This document shows, one piece after another, positions 44,758 through 52,679 of a DNA stretch of 56,712 bases. How positions within the stretch are numbered: the stretch's first letter is position 1; each line of letters starts with the position of its first letter. The notes beneath the pieces were generated by a model. That model was not told the DNA's origin, ran no database searches, and saw only the letters and a list, made by a program, of their open reading frames with translations. The position numbers and the translations under genes are program-made. Source of the stretch: an uncultured Rhodanobacteraceae bacterium (lineage in GTDB: Bacteria; Pseudomonadota; Gammaproteobacteria; Xanthomonadales; SZUA-5); the NCBI GenBank assembly GCA_937928755.1, contig CALEZI010000104.1, positions 1 through 56,712 of the forward strand, written 5' to 3'.

Positions 44758-45294
44758 GTGTCCCTGCAGCGAGGTGCAAACTTGCAATCACACGAGCCTG
44801 TCGATCCGATGACGGCACTGGCCCACCGCGATGCGGTCCGGGCGCAACTGGATTCCGCCATCGAGCGGGCACGCAGGCATGCGGCGATGCTGTCGGTCCT
44901 GTGCGTCGATCTGGCCGATTTGCGCCACACCATGGGCGCCAACGCAGATTGGGATGGTGCGCCCGCGCGCGATCATCTGACCGAGCGCGTGCGCCGCTGT
45001 GCGCGTCGCAGCGACCTGGTCGCCGCGCTCGACAACGACGTGTGCATGATCGTCGCGGAGTTCATGGAAGGTCCGCACTCGGCGCGGCGCATGGCCGACC
45101 GCATCCTCGGCGCGCTGCAGGCGCAACCGGCGCGCAGCGGCCAGTCCAGCCCGCGCGGCGCCCGCATCGGCATTGCCACCGCAAGCGGCGCTCAACTGGA
45201 AGGCGAGCACCCGTTGCGACGCGCCCATCGGGCCATGCTGCTGGCCCGGCTGGAGAGCGGACACGGACGCATCGTGGCCGACGCCTCAGCCTGA
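44758..45294 (+). CDS. degenerate GGDEF-like protein
   Basis: From GTG 44758 the protein is 178 aa, and from ATG 44809 it is 161 aa. The pattern of a GGDEF domain is present (ERARRHAAMLSVLCVDLADLRHTMG, then a two-helix stretch, RIGIATASG, AHRAMLLARLESGHGRIVAD). The active-site loop is LDNDVCMIV instead of GGDEF, and the metal-binding Asp of the first motif is partly retained (CVDLADL). It cannot be a normal diguanylate cyclase. It may be a c-di-GMP or GTP sensor, or a structural remnant. It converges on the FHA gene of the kinase operon with only 13 bp between stops. Confidence 0.6.
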   Translation: MSLQRGANLQSHEPVDPMTALAHRDAVRAQLDSAIERARRHAAMLSVLCVDLADLRHTMGANADWDGAPARDHLTERVRRCARRSDLVAALDNDVCMIVAEFMEGPHSARRMADRILGALQAQPARSGQSSPRGARIGIATASGAQLEGEHPLRRAHRAMLLARLESGHGRIVADASA

Positions 45295-45307
45295 GGCGCA
45301 GCCAGGT

Positions 45308-46159
45308 TCAGTTCACGCGACCGAACTCCAGGTAGACCAGCACCGCCAGTGCCACCAGGGTGACCACCGCGGCGGTCATGATGATCCAGTCGACCACGCT
45401 GTTTTCGCTCTCCACCGGTGCAGCCGCCTTGGTCGCAGCCGGCGCCACGAACGGTCGTTGCACCTGCGTGATGACGCCGGTGTGAACCTGATCGTCGCCT
45501 GGCGCATTGATCAGGTAGCCGGGGGCTTCGATCATGAAACGATTCTGGTCGAACGCCAGTTGGTCGCCGGGCTTGAGCACCGTGTCGCGCACCGAAGTGC
45601 CATTGACGAAGGTTCCGTTGGCCGAGCCCAGGTCGCGCAGGAACAGACCTTCCGGCGTGTTCTCGATCAGCGCGTGTCGACGGCTCATTTCAGACTCGTT
45701 GAGCACCAGATCGCAATCGCTGCCGCGGCCGATGATGGTCTTCGAGCGCAAGGGAATGACCTTGCCGAAATAACTGCCGGAAACGCCGCGCAGGATCACC
45801 CGCGGCGGCGTGAAGCGCTGACGCGTTTCGTTCTCCGCCGGCGGCGCCTGCGGTGGTTTTTCGGTACGGTCCAGGTCCGGGCGAATCACCAGGCGCACGC
45901 TGCCGACGCCAACCATGTCGCCGACGCGCAGGATGGCTTTCTCGCGCACTGGCCGACCATTGACATGCACTACAGCGCTGAGGTCGCTGACGCTCAGCGT
46001 GATGCCGCGGCGCGGATCGATCTGCAGCTCGAGATGCCGCGGCTGCACCTGTTTGGCGGCCGGCAATACGATGTCGTTGTCTGCCTCCGCACCGACGCGC
46101 ACGATGCCGTCCCCAGCCAGGAAGTCCTGTCGTTCGCCTCCGGGAAAGCTGATTTTCAT
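45308..46159 (-). CDS. tandem FHA-domain protein with C-terminal membrane anchor
   Basis: 283 aa. FHA domain 1 (about 18-92) is degenerate: GA in place of GR and QPRH in place of SRxH, though VNGRPV remains. FHA domain 2 (about 135-212) is complete: GRGSD at 144-148, SRRH at 159-162, DLGSANGTFVNG at 176-187, so it should bind phosphothreonine. A linker and one C-terminal TM helix (about 255-277) anchor it, with the FHA domains facing the cytoplasm. Last gene of an operon with a Ser/Thr kinase, where FHA proteins usually read kinase output. The ATG at 46159 starts the first domain directly. Confidence 0.85.
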   Translation of the reverse strand: MKISFPGGERQDFLAGDGIVRVGAEADNDIVLPAAKQVQPRHLELQIDPRRGITLSVSDLSAVVHVNGRPVREKAILRVGDMVGVGSVRLVIRPDLDRTEKPPQAPPAENETRQRFTPPRVILRGVSGSYFGKVIPLRSKTIIGRGSDCDLVLNESEMSRRHALIENTPEGLFLRDLGSANGTFVNGTSVRDTVLKPGDQLAFDQNRFMIEAPGYLINAPGDDQVHTGVITQVQRPFVAPAATKAAAPVESENSVVDWIIMTAAVVTLVALAVLVYLEFGRVN

Positions 46160-46196
46160 CGAGCGCGGTCGAAGCTCTGGCGAGGTGGTTGCAAGA

Positions 46197-47276
46197 CTAC
46201 CAGCGCGAGCGCACGTCGAGCAGATATCGCTCGGTGTAGTCGTCGATGCCGTCACGACGTTCCAGGAATGCCGAAGCCTGGATCGTCCAGTGGTCGTTGA
46301 TGCCGTAGGCCGCCCACGGCATGTAGCCGCGCGCAAAACTGTGGAACCACCAGTCGTCCTCGTTGAAGGCTGCGAGGACCGAATCGCGCTGCGGGCGCTG
46401 GATCGAGTAACCGAGTTCCCAGCCGCCGAGGTCGTCGGCATTGCCCCAGACCAGGCTGAAGCGGGCGCCATCGCGCAGGTCGTCTGCTCCGAGGTTGCGC
46501 ACCAGATCCAGGCGCGCCACCAGCGGCGACTCGAAAGCCTGGGTGCGCGCGATCAGTTGCAGATCGAGCAGCCGATAGTCGCTGACGAACTGGGTGCCGA
46601 TGCGCCGATTGGTGCGCCCCAGGCCTTCGCGCGCCAGCACCTCGAGATCGTCGAAATCGAGATAACTCAGAAAGGCGCTGAAGCCGGTCTCGGCGCCTTC
46701 CATCCAGCCATAACCAATCTGCAGTGCGCCGATCCTCGACTCGTCGCCGTACAGGTGATCGCCGGCGAAGTAGCCGGCCGTGAGGTACAGCGCATCGAAC
46801 TCGCGCATCTCGGCGGCGTATTCGATGCTCGCACCGACCGGCCGCAGGTCGCGATCCCAGGTCAGCGGCGACAACAGCAGCGGCATGCGCCCCTTGCCCA
46901 GACGAAACACGGTGCGATCGCTGAAACTGTAGGCGGCGTACCACTCGTCGAAACCGGCGCCGTCGGATTCCTCGTTGTCGAGATTGCGCCGGTTGTCGTC
47001 ATTGTCGTCGCTGCCGATGCCGAGCTTGACCGCCGCAGCGAATTCCCAGCCCGATTCGGTGACCACCCGCGCGCCGCTGCGCACGGACGATCGCAAACGT
47101 TCGATATCGTCGCTGCGCGCCGGGATATCGCTGGTGCGTTCGCCGCGCAGTCGCAGATCGCCGTACCAGTCGATCGCCGACGCCTCCACTTCGGCTTCTG
47201 CCGCGTCCTCGGCTGCCGTCGCTGCCGCCAGCGACAATCCCAGGGCCAGCCAACCCGCTCTAACCAGATCCCGCAT
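46197..47276 (-). CDS. outer-membrane beta-barrel (putative porin)
   Basis: 359 aa. A signal peptide (MRDLVRAGWLALGLSLAAATAAE) is followed by alternating hydrophobic/aromatic strands throughout (IDWYGDLRLRGERTS, FDEWYAAYSFSDRTVFRLGKG, LGGWELGYSIQRPQ, ERYLLDVRSRW). The protein ends on an aromatic Trp, the usual Bam signal of outer-membrane proteins. An acidic Asp/Asn-rich loop (GSDDNDDNRRNLDNEESDG) may bind cations. The pattern fits the putative-porin/alginate-export-like group, but substrate is unknown. It lies between the kinase gene (23-bp gap) and the FHA gene (37-bp gap), so it is co-transcribed with signalling genes. Confidence 0.72.
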   Translation of the reverse strand: MRDLVRAGWLALGLSLAAATAAEDAAEAEVEASAIDWYGDLRLRGERTSDIPARSDDIERLRSSVRSGARVVTESGWEFAAAVKLGIGSDDNDDNRRNLDNEESDGAGFDEWYAAYSFSDRTVFRLGKGRMPLLLSPLTWDRDLRPVGASIEYAAEMREFDALYLTAGYFAGDHLYGDESRIGALQIGYGWMEGAETGFSAFLSYLDFDDLEVLAREGLGRTNRRIGTQFVSDYRLLDLQLIARTQAFESPLVARLDLVRNLGADDLRDGARFSLVWGNADDLGGWELGYSIQRPQRDSVLAAFNEDDWWFHSFARGYMPWAAYGINDHWTIQASAFLERRDGIDDYTERYLLDVRSRW

Positions 47277-47299
47277 AGGATTCGCTCCGTGACTCCCGG

Positions 47300-50104
47300 T
47301 CAGGCCCGCAGGCCGGACAACGCCACCAGCAGATCGGCCGCGGAAGGGTAACGATCCGCGGGCTTTTTCTCCAGACACTTCAGTATGACTTCTTCCAGCG
47401 AGCGCGGAATGTCCGGCCACAGCAGCGAAGGTTTGATCGGCGGCTGCTGCAGATGCGCGACGTAGAGTTCCATGGTGTTGCCGCCGCTGAATGGCAATTT
47501 GCCGCAGAACATCTCGCACAGCATGACGCCGGTCGAGTAGATGTCCGAGCGCGTGTCCAGATCCATGCCCGACAACTGCTCGGGCGATGCGTAGTTCGGC
47601 GTGCCGAGGAATGTTCCGGGCTGGGTGTGCCCGGAATCGGATCGACCGGCAGATCGCGCGATGCCGAAGTCCATCAACTTGGCATTGCCGCTTTGTTCGA
47701 TGATCAGGTTCTCCGGCTTGATGTCGCGATGGATCACGCCCATCTGGTGCGCCGCATCGAGACCCATGCACAACTGCCGTGCGATGCGCAGCGCAGCCGA
47801 GAACGGCAGGCGTCCGGCCTGCTGCAGCAAGTAGCGCAGGGTCACGCCGCGGACGTACTCCATCGAGATGTAGGGCACGCCCTGGAAGTCGCCGAAGTCG
47901 TAGGTACGCAGCACATTCGGATGGGTGATCTTGCGCGCCAGCTTGAGCTCGATCTTCAGACGGTCGAGTTGCTCGGCGTCGATGACCATGCCCGGGCGCA
48001 GCATCTTCAAGGCGACGACATCGGACAGGTCGGCGTCGCGCGCCTTGTAGACCATGCCCATGCCACCGGCACCGAGGATCGCCAGGATCTCGTAACGCCC
48101 GGCGAAGCGCATGCCCAGCGCCAGCCGTGTCGAGCCGCTGTCGCCGCCTTGGCGCGGCGCGGCATCCGCCATCTGGGTGGCGTTGCCGTCGGCGCCGATC
48201 AATTGCGTCGCCTGCCCCAGTCCCGGCGCCGACTTCGCGATCGTCGCCAGCCCGCTCCTTTCGATGCTGAGGAAGCGCTTGCCGCTGCTCTGGCCATTGG
48301 CCACGCGCAGCAGACTGGCATGCCCGGAAGACTTGAGATTCTCGCCGAGCACCGGCGACAGCAGCAGTTGCCCGACCGGCGTTTCGGCCAGCAGACGCTC
48401 CACCTGCAGCACGGGCAATCCAATCGTGGCGCTCGACTCCGGGCGCGCCGGCAACGAACCGTGCACGATTTCGCCGAGCGCCAGCGCGGCAGCGGCACCG
48501 TTGTCCGGCGATCCGATGCGGCCCTCCCACCAGGCGTACACGGTCGCCAGCGCGCGCTCGACCGACGCCTCGCCGCCGAACCCGAACAGCAATCGCGGGC
48601 CCTCCTGCTCCAGCAATTCGCCGCCTGCGGCCTGCGCGCGCGCATGGGCCTCCTCGATCAGTTGCCCGAGCGCGGTCAAGGTGATCGCTTCCTCGCCCTT
48701 TGGCGGCGCCTTGAGGAAGCGGCGCAGCTCCAGCCCCAGCAGTGCGCACTCGCGACGGGTGGCCGGCTTCGGCGTCGGTCGCGACACGGTGGTCGGCGCT
48801 TCGGCGCCCGGGTCGGGCAGGAAGCGCGTCAGGTGTCCGACATAACCTTCGATGTCCTTCTGTTCGCGCAAGTCGCTGAGCAGCGAATCGAACGCTCGCC
48901 CAAGGCGTCCGACCTCGTCGTTGCCCTCGATGCTGAGCTGCTGATGGTAATTGCCGCCGGCCGCCTGCTCGGCCGCCTCGGTCAGTTCCACCACCGGTCG
49001 CAGAACGCGACGTGCCAGCCACCAGGACACCGCCAGCGCCAGCACCAGGGCGAGCAGTCCGCCCAGCAGCACCGAATTCTGGATCGAACGGAATGGCGCC
49101 ATGGCGGCATCCACCGAGGTCATCGTCAGCACGCCGCCGATGGCGTCGCCCGGTTGCCCGAACAACGGCGCCAGACTGGCGGCCATCTGCCGCCCGCCGA
49201 GTTCGACATCGACACGTTTCAGCCCCTCGCCCGCCGCCAGTTGCTCCTTGACCCTGGCCACGATCTTGCCTATCGAATCCTTGAGCAGGGCCGACTGCTC
49301 CGCGTCGATCGAAGTGGCGATCAAGCGCAGGGTTTCGCCATCGAGCATCCAGTAAGCCACCTCGCCACCGCTGACTTCACGCACCTGCTTGACGATGCCG
49401 GCGTCGATCGGCGAGCCCACGACCAGGAAACCGACCAGTTCATCCTGCAGCGCCATCGGTTGCGCCGACACCTGGTAAAGATTGACGCCATCGCGCCAGT
49501 AGCCGGTGACCGGCGAGATGTCGCTGACCATGGTGGAGAACATCGGATCGTCGCCGAAGTCATCCTGAAATGCCTCGCGCTCATCGGTGCGCGCGACAAC
49601 GCGCCCATCGGCGTCCAGCACCATGCCGAAGGCCACGCCGTAAGCCTGGCATAGCTGATCGAGCAGATCCTTGACCGAGCCGGAGTCCGCACCCGGCAAC
49701 GACGGGGCGACCGATGCGCCGCCCGAATCCGCCAAACTCTCGCTGCCCGTCTCGGCAGCCGCCTGGTCAGCATCGACAGCCGCGGGATCGAGCGGCGTCG
49801 GCGATGATGTGGTCTCGCCCAGGCCCTCGCCGCTGTCGGTCGCGGCGGCGACGTAGCGCACGAAATTGGCGTCGTTGGTGATCGTGCGCGCGATGATGTC
49901 GAGGGTCTTGAACGACAGCTCTTCAAGACGCTGCTGCGCATTGTTCGCGGCGTCCAGGCTGTGGTCCACCGCGTCGGCGCCGGCGCGACTGCCTTGCTTG
50001 ATCGTGAAGAAGGCCGCCAGCGCGACCGCGATCGCGACCAGCACCGCCGTCGCCAGGAAAATGCGGGCCGCCAGAGGCAACCTGAATCCTCGTTCAGTAC
50101 TCAT
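47300..50104 (-). CDS. transmembrane sensor Ser/Thr protein kinase with cyclase-like domain
   Basis: 934 aa, inner membrane. TM1 (about 12-34), periplasmic sensor region (35-342, with a Cache-like core from about 140), TM2 (343-364), HAMP (365-415), a region at about 450-600 that follows the class III nucleotide-cyclase pattern without its metal Asp residues (GLELRRFL, AQAAGGELLEQEGPRLLFGFG, LALGEIVHGSL, TIGLPVLQVERLLAETPVGQLLLS), then a Hanks-type kinase (670-934). Kinase motifs are intact: LGAGGMGMVYK, Lys700, HRD at 792-794, DFG at 812, TPNYASPEQ. Bacterial Hanks kinases more often put the kinase N-terminal and the sensor outside at the C-terminus, so this order is like that of a chemoreceptor or histidine kinase. 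It overlaps the upstream cupredoxin gene by 11 bp. Confidence 0.88.
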   Translation of the reverse strand: MSTERGFRLPLAARIFLATAVLVAIAVALAAFFTIKQGSRAGADAVDHSLDAANNAQQRLEELSFKTLDIIARTITNDANFVRYVAAATDSGEGLGETTSSPTPLDPAAVDADQAAAETGSESLADSGGASVAPSLPGADSGSVKDLLDQLCQAYGVAFGMVLDADGRVVARTDEREAFQDDFGDDPMFSTMVSDISPVTGYWRDGVNLYQVSAQPMALQDELVGFLVVGSPIDAGIVKQVREVSGGEVAYWMLDGETLRLIATSIDAEQSALLKDSIGKIVARVKEQLAAGEGLKRVDVELGGRQMAASLAPLFGQPGDAIGGVLTMTSVDAAMAPFRSIQNSVLLGGLLALVLALAVSWWLARRVLRPVVELTEAAEQAAGGNYHQQLSIEGNDEVGRLGRAFDSLLSDLREQKDIEGYVGHLTRFLPDPGAEAPTTVSRPTPKPATRRECALLGLELRRFLKAPPKGEEAITLTALGQLIEEAHARAQAAGGELLEQEGPRLLFGFGGEASVERALATVYAWWEGRIGSPDNGAAAALALGEIVHGSLPARPESSATIGLPVLQVERLLAETPVGQLLLSPVLGENLKSSGHASLLRVANGQSSGKRFLSIERSGLATIAKSAPGLGQATQLIGADGNATQMADAAPRQGGDSGSTRLALGMRFAGRYEILAILGAGGMGMVYKARDADLSDVVALKMLRPGMVIDAEQLDRLKIELKLARKITHPNVLRTYDFGDFQGVPYISMEYVRGVTLRYLLQQAGRLPFSAALRIARQLCMGLDAAHQMGVIHRDIKPENLIIEQSGNAKLMDFGIARSAGRSDSGHTQPGTFLGTPNYASPEQLSGMDLDTRSDIYSTGVMLCEMFCGKLPFSGGNTMELYVAHLQQPPIKPSLLWPDIPRSLEEVILKCLEKKPADRYPSAADLLVALSGLRA

Positions 50105-51086
50105 CGGGACGAGTCCTTCGGTACGGCTGGCCGGCCTTGTTCAAGTGCGGCGGAATGCGCCGTTTGCTGAGCTCGAGAGGAATCTTGACGTCGTGGTCGC
50201 CGCTCGCCGTGAGTGCCTGCTGCCACAGTTGCGAGCGCTCGTGCCAGACAAAGAGTTCTCCCGGTCCGGGCGGCACGCCGACGATGCGGAAACGTCCCTG
50301 CGCGTCGGGCCTGGTGAAGAATGGCGTGTCCATGACCAGCACATGCGCGGTCATCGCATGATGCACGTTGCAATAGATGCGGATGACGCCGGGCTGCGTG
50401 AAACGATGAGACTCGCCCTCGCTGCGTCCATACAGGCCGAGATCGAATTGCGCTTCCTTGGTGGTCGAAAACACGTTGTGCAGGATCGGGTCGGTGTTCG
50501 GAAAGCGCACGCTGGCACCCATGGGAATCGGCAATACACGCGGCACGAAAGTCTTGCGCTCGGTGCTGATCACGAACGGCGTGCTCGGCACGACCAGCGG
50601 CGCCGGCGTGGCAGGGCGGAAGTAGACGACGGCATCGACCGCCTCTTCGCTGCGCAGCGGCCGGCCGCCACTGCTGAGGCTGATCTGACCACGAATGACC
50701 GCGCTGGCCGCCGCTGGCGGCGTCGCTGCCGCGGGCTTGGGCGCTGGCTCCGGCGGGGCCTTGGGCGTGGCCGGCGCTGGCGCTGGCTCCGGCGGTGCCT
50801 TGGGTTGGGCCGGTGGCGCGGGTGCCGACGCGGCCTTGGGCGGGTCCGGCGTTGCGCTCGGCGTCGCCAGCGGAGGGCGTTCGGGCGGAGATATCGGTGA
50901 GGTCGCCGCAGTGGATGTCGATTCTGCGACGGTCGGCGTCGTCGCGACCGGCGCCGCTTTCGGCACGGGAGCGCCAGCCGCAGCCGCTTGCGCCGCAACC
51001 GGAACCGTGGGGGCGCGCTCGCTGGCATCCTGCGCCCAGGCGAACGCTCCGGCGCCGAGCAAACACAAAGCAAGGCAGATGCGCAC
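50094..51086 (-). CDS. periplasmic cupredoxin-like protein with Pro/Ala-rich linker
   Basis: 330 aa. A signal peptide (MRICLALCLLGAGAFAWA) is followed by a Pro/Ala-rich linker (about 25-125) and then a beta domain with the cupredoxin pattern: His203 (ILHNVFS), Cys239-x-x-His242-x-x-Met245 (YCNVHHAM), i.e. a candidate type-1 copper site, then a short carboxypeptidase-regulatory-like segment (GRFRIVGVPPGPGELFVWHE). Similar proteins are annotated as methylamine-utilisation or plastocyanin-like. GTG 51086 is chosen because GGGGAG lies six bases upstream and it starts the signal peptide cleanly; ATG 51119 is the alternative. First gene of the kinase/porin/FHA operon. Confidence 0.8.
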   Translation of the reverse strand: MRICLALCLLGAGAFAWAQDASERAPTVPVAAQAAAAGAPVPKAAPVATTPTVAESTSTAATSPISPPERPPLATPSATPDPPKAASAPAPPAQPKAPPEPAPAPATPKAPPEPAPKPAAATPPAAASAVIRGQISLSSGGRPLRSEEAVDAVVYFRPATPAPLVVPSTPFVISTERKTFVPRVLPIPMGASVRFPNTDPILHNVFSTTKEAQFDLGLYGRSEGESHRFTQPGVIRIYCNVHHAMTAHVLVMDTPFFTRPDAQGRFRIVGVPPGPGELFVWHERSQLWQQALTASGDHDVKIPLELSKRRIPPHLNKAGQPYRRTRPDEY

Positions 51087-51092
51087 AGATCG

Positions 51093-51098
51093 CTCCCC
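51093..51098 (-). promoter_or_regulatory. ribosome binding site deciding the cupredoxin start
   Basis: GGGGAG, spaced six bases (CGATCT) before GTG 51086 on the minus strand. The in-frame upstream ATG at 51119 has no comparable site. Confidence 0.6.
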
Positions 51099-51158
51099 AC
51101 ATGACCGGGAGTTGATCATAATCAACTACGGACGACACCGGGCAAGGGAGGGCTCGAA

Positions 51159-51437
51159 ATGGCCACGATACGCATGCACCGCAAGCACTCGCTGGGCGTC
51201 GCCAAGGGAAAGAAGGCGGTCGACAAGGTCGCCAAACACATTCGCGACAAATTCGAGATCGAAGCCCAGTGGAACCGCAATACGCTGGAGTTTTCGCGCA
51301 GCGGCGTCGAGGGCGAGATCGTGGTCGAGGTCGATTCGGTGACCGTGCACGCCGACATCAGTTGGCTGCTGTTGCCGATCAAGGGCGCGATCGAATCCGA
51401 GATTCGACGCTATCTGGAGCAGGAATTCGGGGATTGA
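51159..51437 (+). CDS. polyhydroxyalkanoic acid system family protein
   Basis: The 92-aa product fits the small PHA-granule-associated regulator-like family: HSLGVAKGKKAVDKVAKHIRDKFEIEAQW, then ...GEIVVEVDSVTVHADISWLLLPIKGAIESEIRRYLEQEF. These cytoplasmic proteins occur next to PHA synthesis or phasin genes in Xanthomonadales and relatives; their biochemical role is unclear. The ATG at 51159 follows GGAGG (in AAGGGAGGGCTCGAA). It is divergent from the cupredoxin operon, with 72 bp between starts. A phasin gene lies 4.4 kb downstream. Confidence 0.8.
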   Translation: MATIRMHRKHSLGVAKGKKAVDKVAKHIRDKFEIEAQWNRNTLEFSRSGVEGEIVVEVDSVTVHADISWLLLPIKGAIESEIRRYLEQEFGD

Positions 51438-51487
51438 GGGCGGGGCGCGGGGCACGGCAAAGGCGCGCAATTTGCAGGCTCATGTGA

Positions 51488-51885
51488 GTCCAGGCTTGTC
51501 TGGACGCTTCTCGCTCGATCATGGAAGAGCCAAAGCGACGGGGAAGGGGCGCGGGAAAGGCGCGCAAATGGCACGCTCTTGTGGGTCCAGACTTGTCTGG
51601 ACGCGACCTGCTTCATCTGACAAAAAGGAAAGGCAAAAGAGCGTCCAGACAAGTCTGGACCCACAAGATCCAATGCCGGGTTAACCCCGTCCAGACAAGT
51701 CTGGACGCACCAGGGCAAATGCCGAATCAAGAGCGTCCAGACAAGTCTGGACCCACAAGATCCAATGCCGGGTCAACCCCGTCCAGACAAGTCTGGACGC
51801 ACCAGGGCAAATGCCGAATCAAGAGCGTCCAGACAAGTCTGGACCCACAAAGTCCAATGCCGAATCAACCCCGTCCAGTCTGGAT
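51488..51885. repeat. 46-bp-periodic array of 18-bp palindromes
   Basis: Eight copies of the palindrome: 51488-51505 and 51585-51602 (one orientation), then 51643, 51689, 51735, 51781, 51827 and 51873 (last truncated, GTCCAGTCTGGAT) at exact 46-bp steps in the other. The 28-nt spacers alternate between two sequences (ending GGGTTAACCCC and AATCAAGAGC), so the real tandem unit is 92 bp, repeated about 2.7 times. The gap 51438-51941 holds nothing else apart from a GGGCGGGGCGCGGGGCACG tract at its left end. Confidence 0.93.
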
Positions 51886-51941
51886 GCACCGGGACAAGCA
51901 CAGGATCGACGCTATTCCCGTGCGCCGCCTGCCCCCCCGCC

Positions 51942-52679
51942 CTACCTGTTCCAACTGCTCGAATCCTGCAGATGCAGTTCGCTGCTGCCGCCCTGAACGC
52001 GCCCGATGGCGGACATGAACGCGCGTTCCCGCATGAGTATGGTGCTGAGGAACACACCAGCACCATTCAGGCGACCGAAGGCGTCGAAGCCGCGTTCAAG
52101 AAAGCTCTGCAGTGCGCCCAACCCGGCGAGTCTTGCCGGCCAGCGGCACAGGTGCAGCAATTCCGACAGCATCGGCTTGCGCACCAGGCGATCGAGTTCG
52201 CGTCCCAGCACCAGCAACAGCGCCAACTGCCGCCGTCGCATCGCCGACTCAGCCGACGCGGCATAGGCACCGGCGTAGTCCACATCGCTGATTTCGGCCG
52301 CGCTGATGCAATGTTCGGGCAAGGCAGCGGCCATCGCGTAATCCAGTTCCTGGCTCAAGGCATTCAATTCGATCGCGCGCGCCAGGCTGGCGAGCACGCC
52401 CTCAGGCAGGATGCGCATCATGATCGGGACCACGCGCTCCACCGCACGATCGCGATCGGCGAAATCGCCCTCGCCGTAGAGATCGGCGAGAAAGAATTCG
52501 CAGGCGGCAGCGAAGGGCTCGGTGCGATGGATATCCGCATACGTGGATGCCAGTCGGCGTGCCTGCCAGGCGCGCAGTGCCGCAAGGCGTCGACTGACCG
52601 CGGGATCGCTGGCCGATAGCTGGTGCTGGGCCTGCAGGCGCGCCAGCAAAGCGCGCAGACGTTCGCCGACCGCGCTCAC
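51942..52679 (-). CDS. conserved-looking helical protein of unknown function
   Basis: 245 aa, soluble and alpha-helical. The segment CEFFLADLYGEGDFADRDRAVERVVPIMMRILPEGVLASLARAIELNALSQELD has the regular feel of a conserved family core, but I cannot name it. GTG 52679 overlaps the TGA of the peroxiredoxin gene (GTGA), so it is translated from the same mRNA. Its stop region abuts the repeat array. Confidence 0.65.
   Translation of the reverse strand: MSAVGERLRALLARLQAQHQLSASDPAVSRRLAALRAWQARRLASTYADIHRTEPFAAACEFFLADLYGEGDFADRDRAVERVVPIMMRILPEGVLASLARAIELNALSQELDYAMAAALPEHCISAAEISDVDYAGAYAASAESAMRRRQLALLLVLGRELDRLVRKPMLSELLHLCRWPARLAGLGALQSFLERGFDAFGRLNGAGVFLSTILMRERAFMSAIGRVQGGSSELHLQDSSSWNR

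Noticed and set aside
47453..49654. 733-codon open frame antisense to the Ser/Thr kinase
   Set aside because: No recognisable domain; the minus strand has complete kinase motifs.
51643..51885. CRISPR array with 18-bp repeats and 28-nt spacers
   Set aside because: The repeat is itself a palindrome found singly elsewhere, only two different spacers alternate, and there are no cas genes. It is a tandem REP/BIME-type array.
51472..52018. PDKSGPT/SRQVWTH-type peptide repeats
   Set aside because: Translations of the palindrome array in several frames; no start context or homology.
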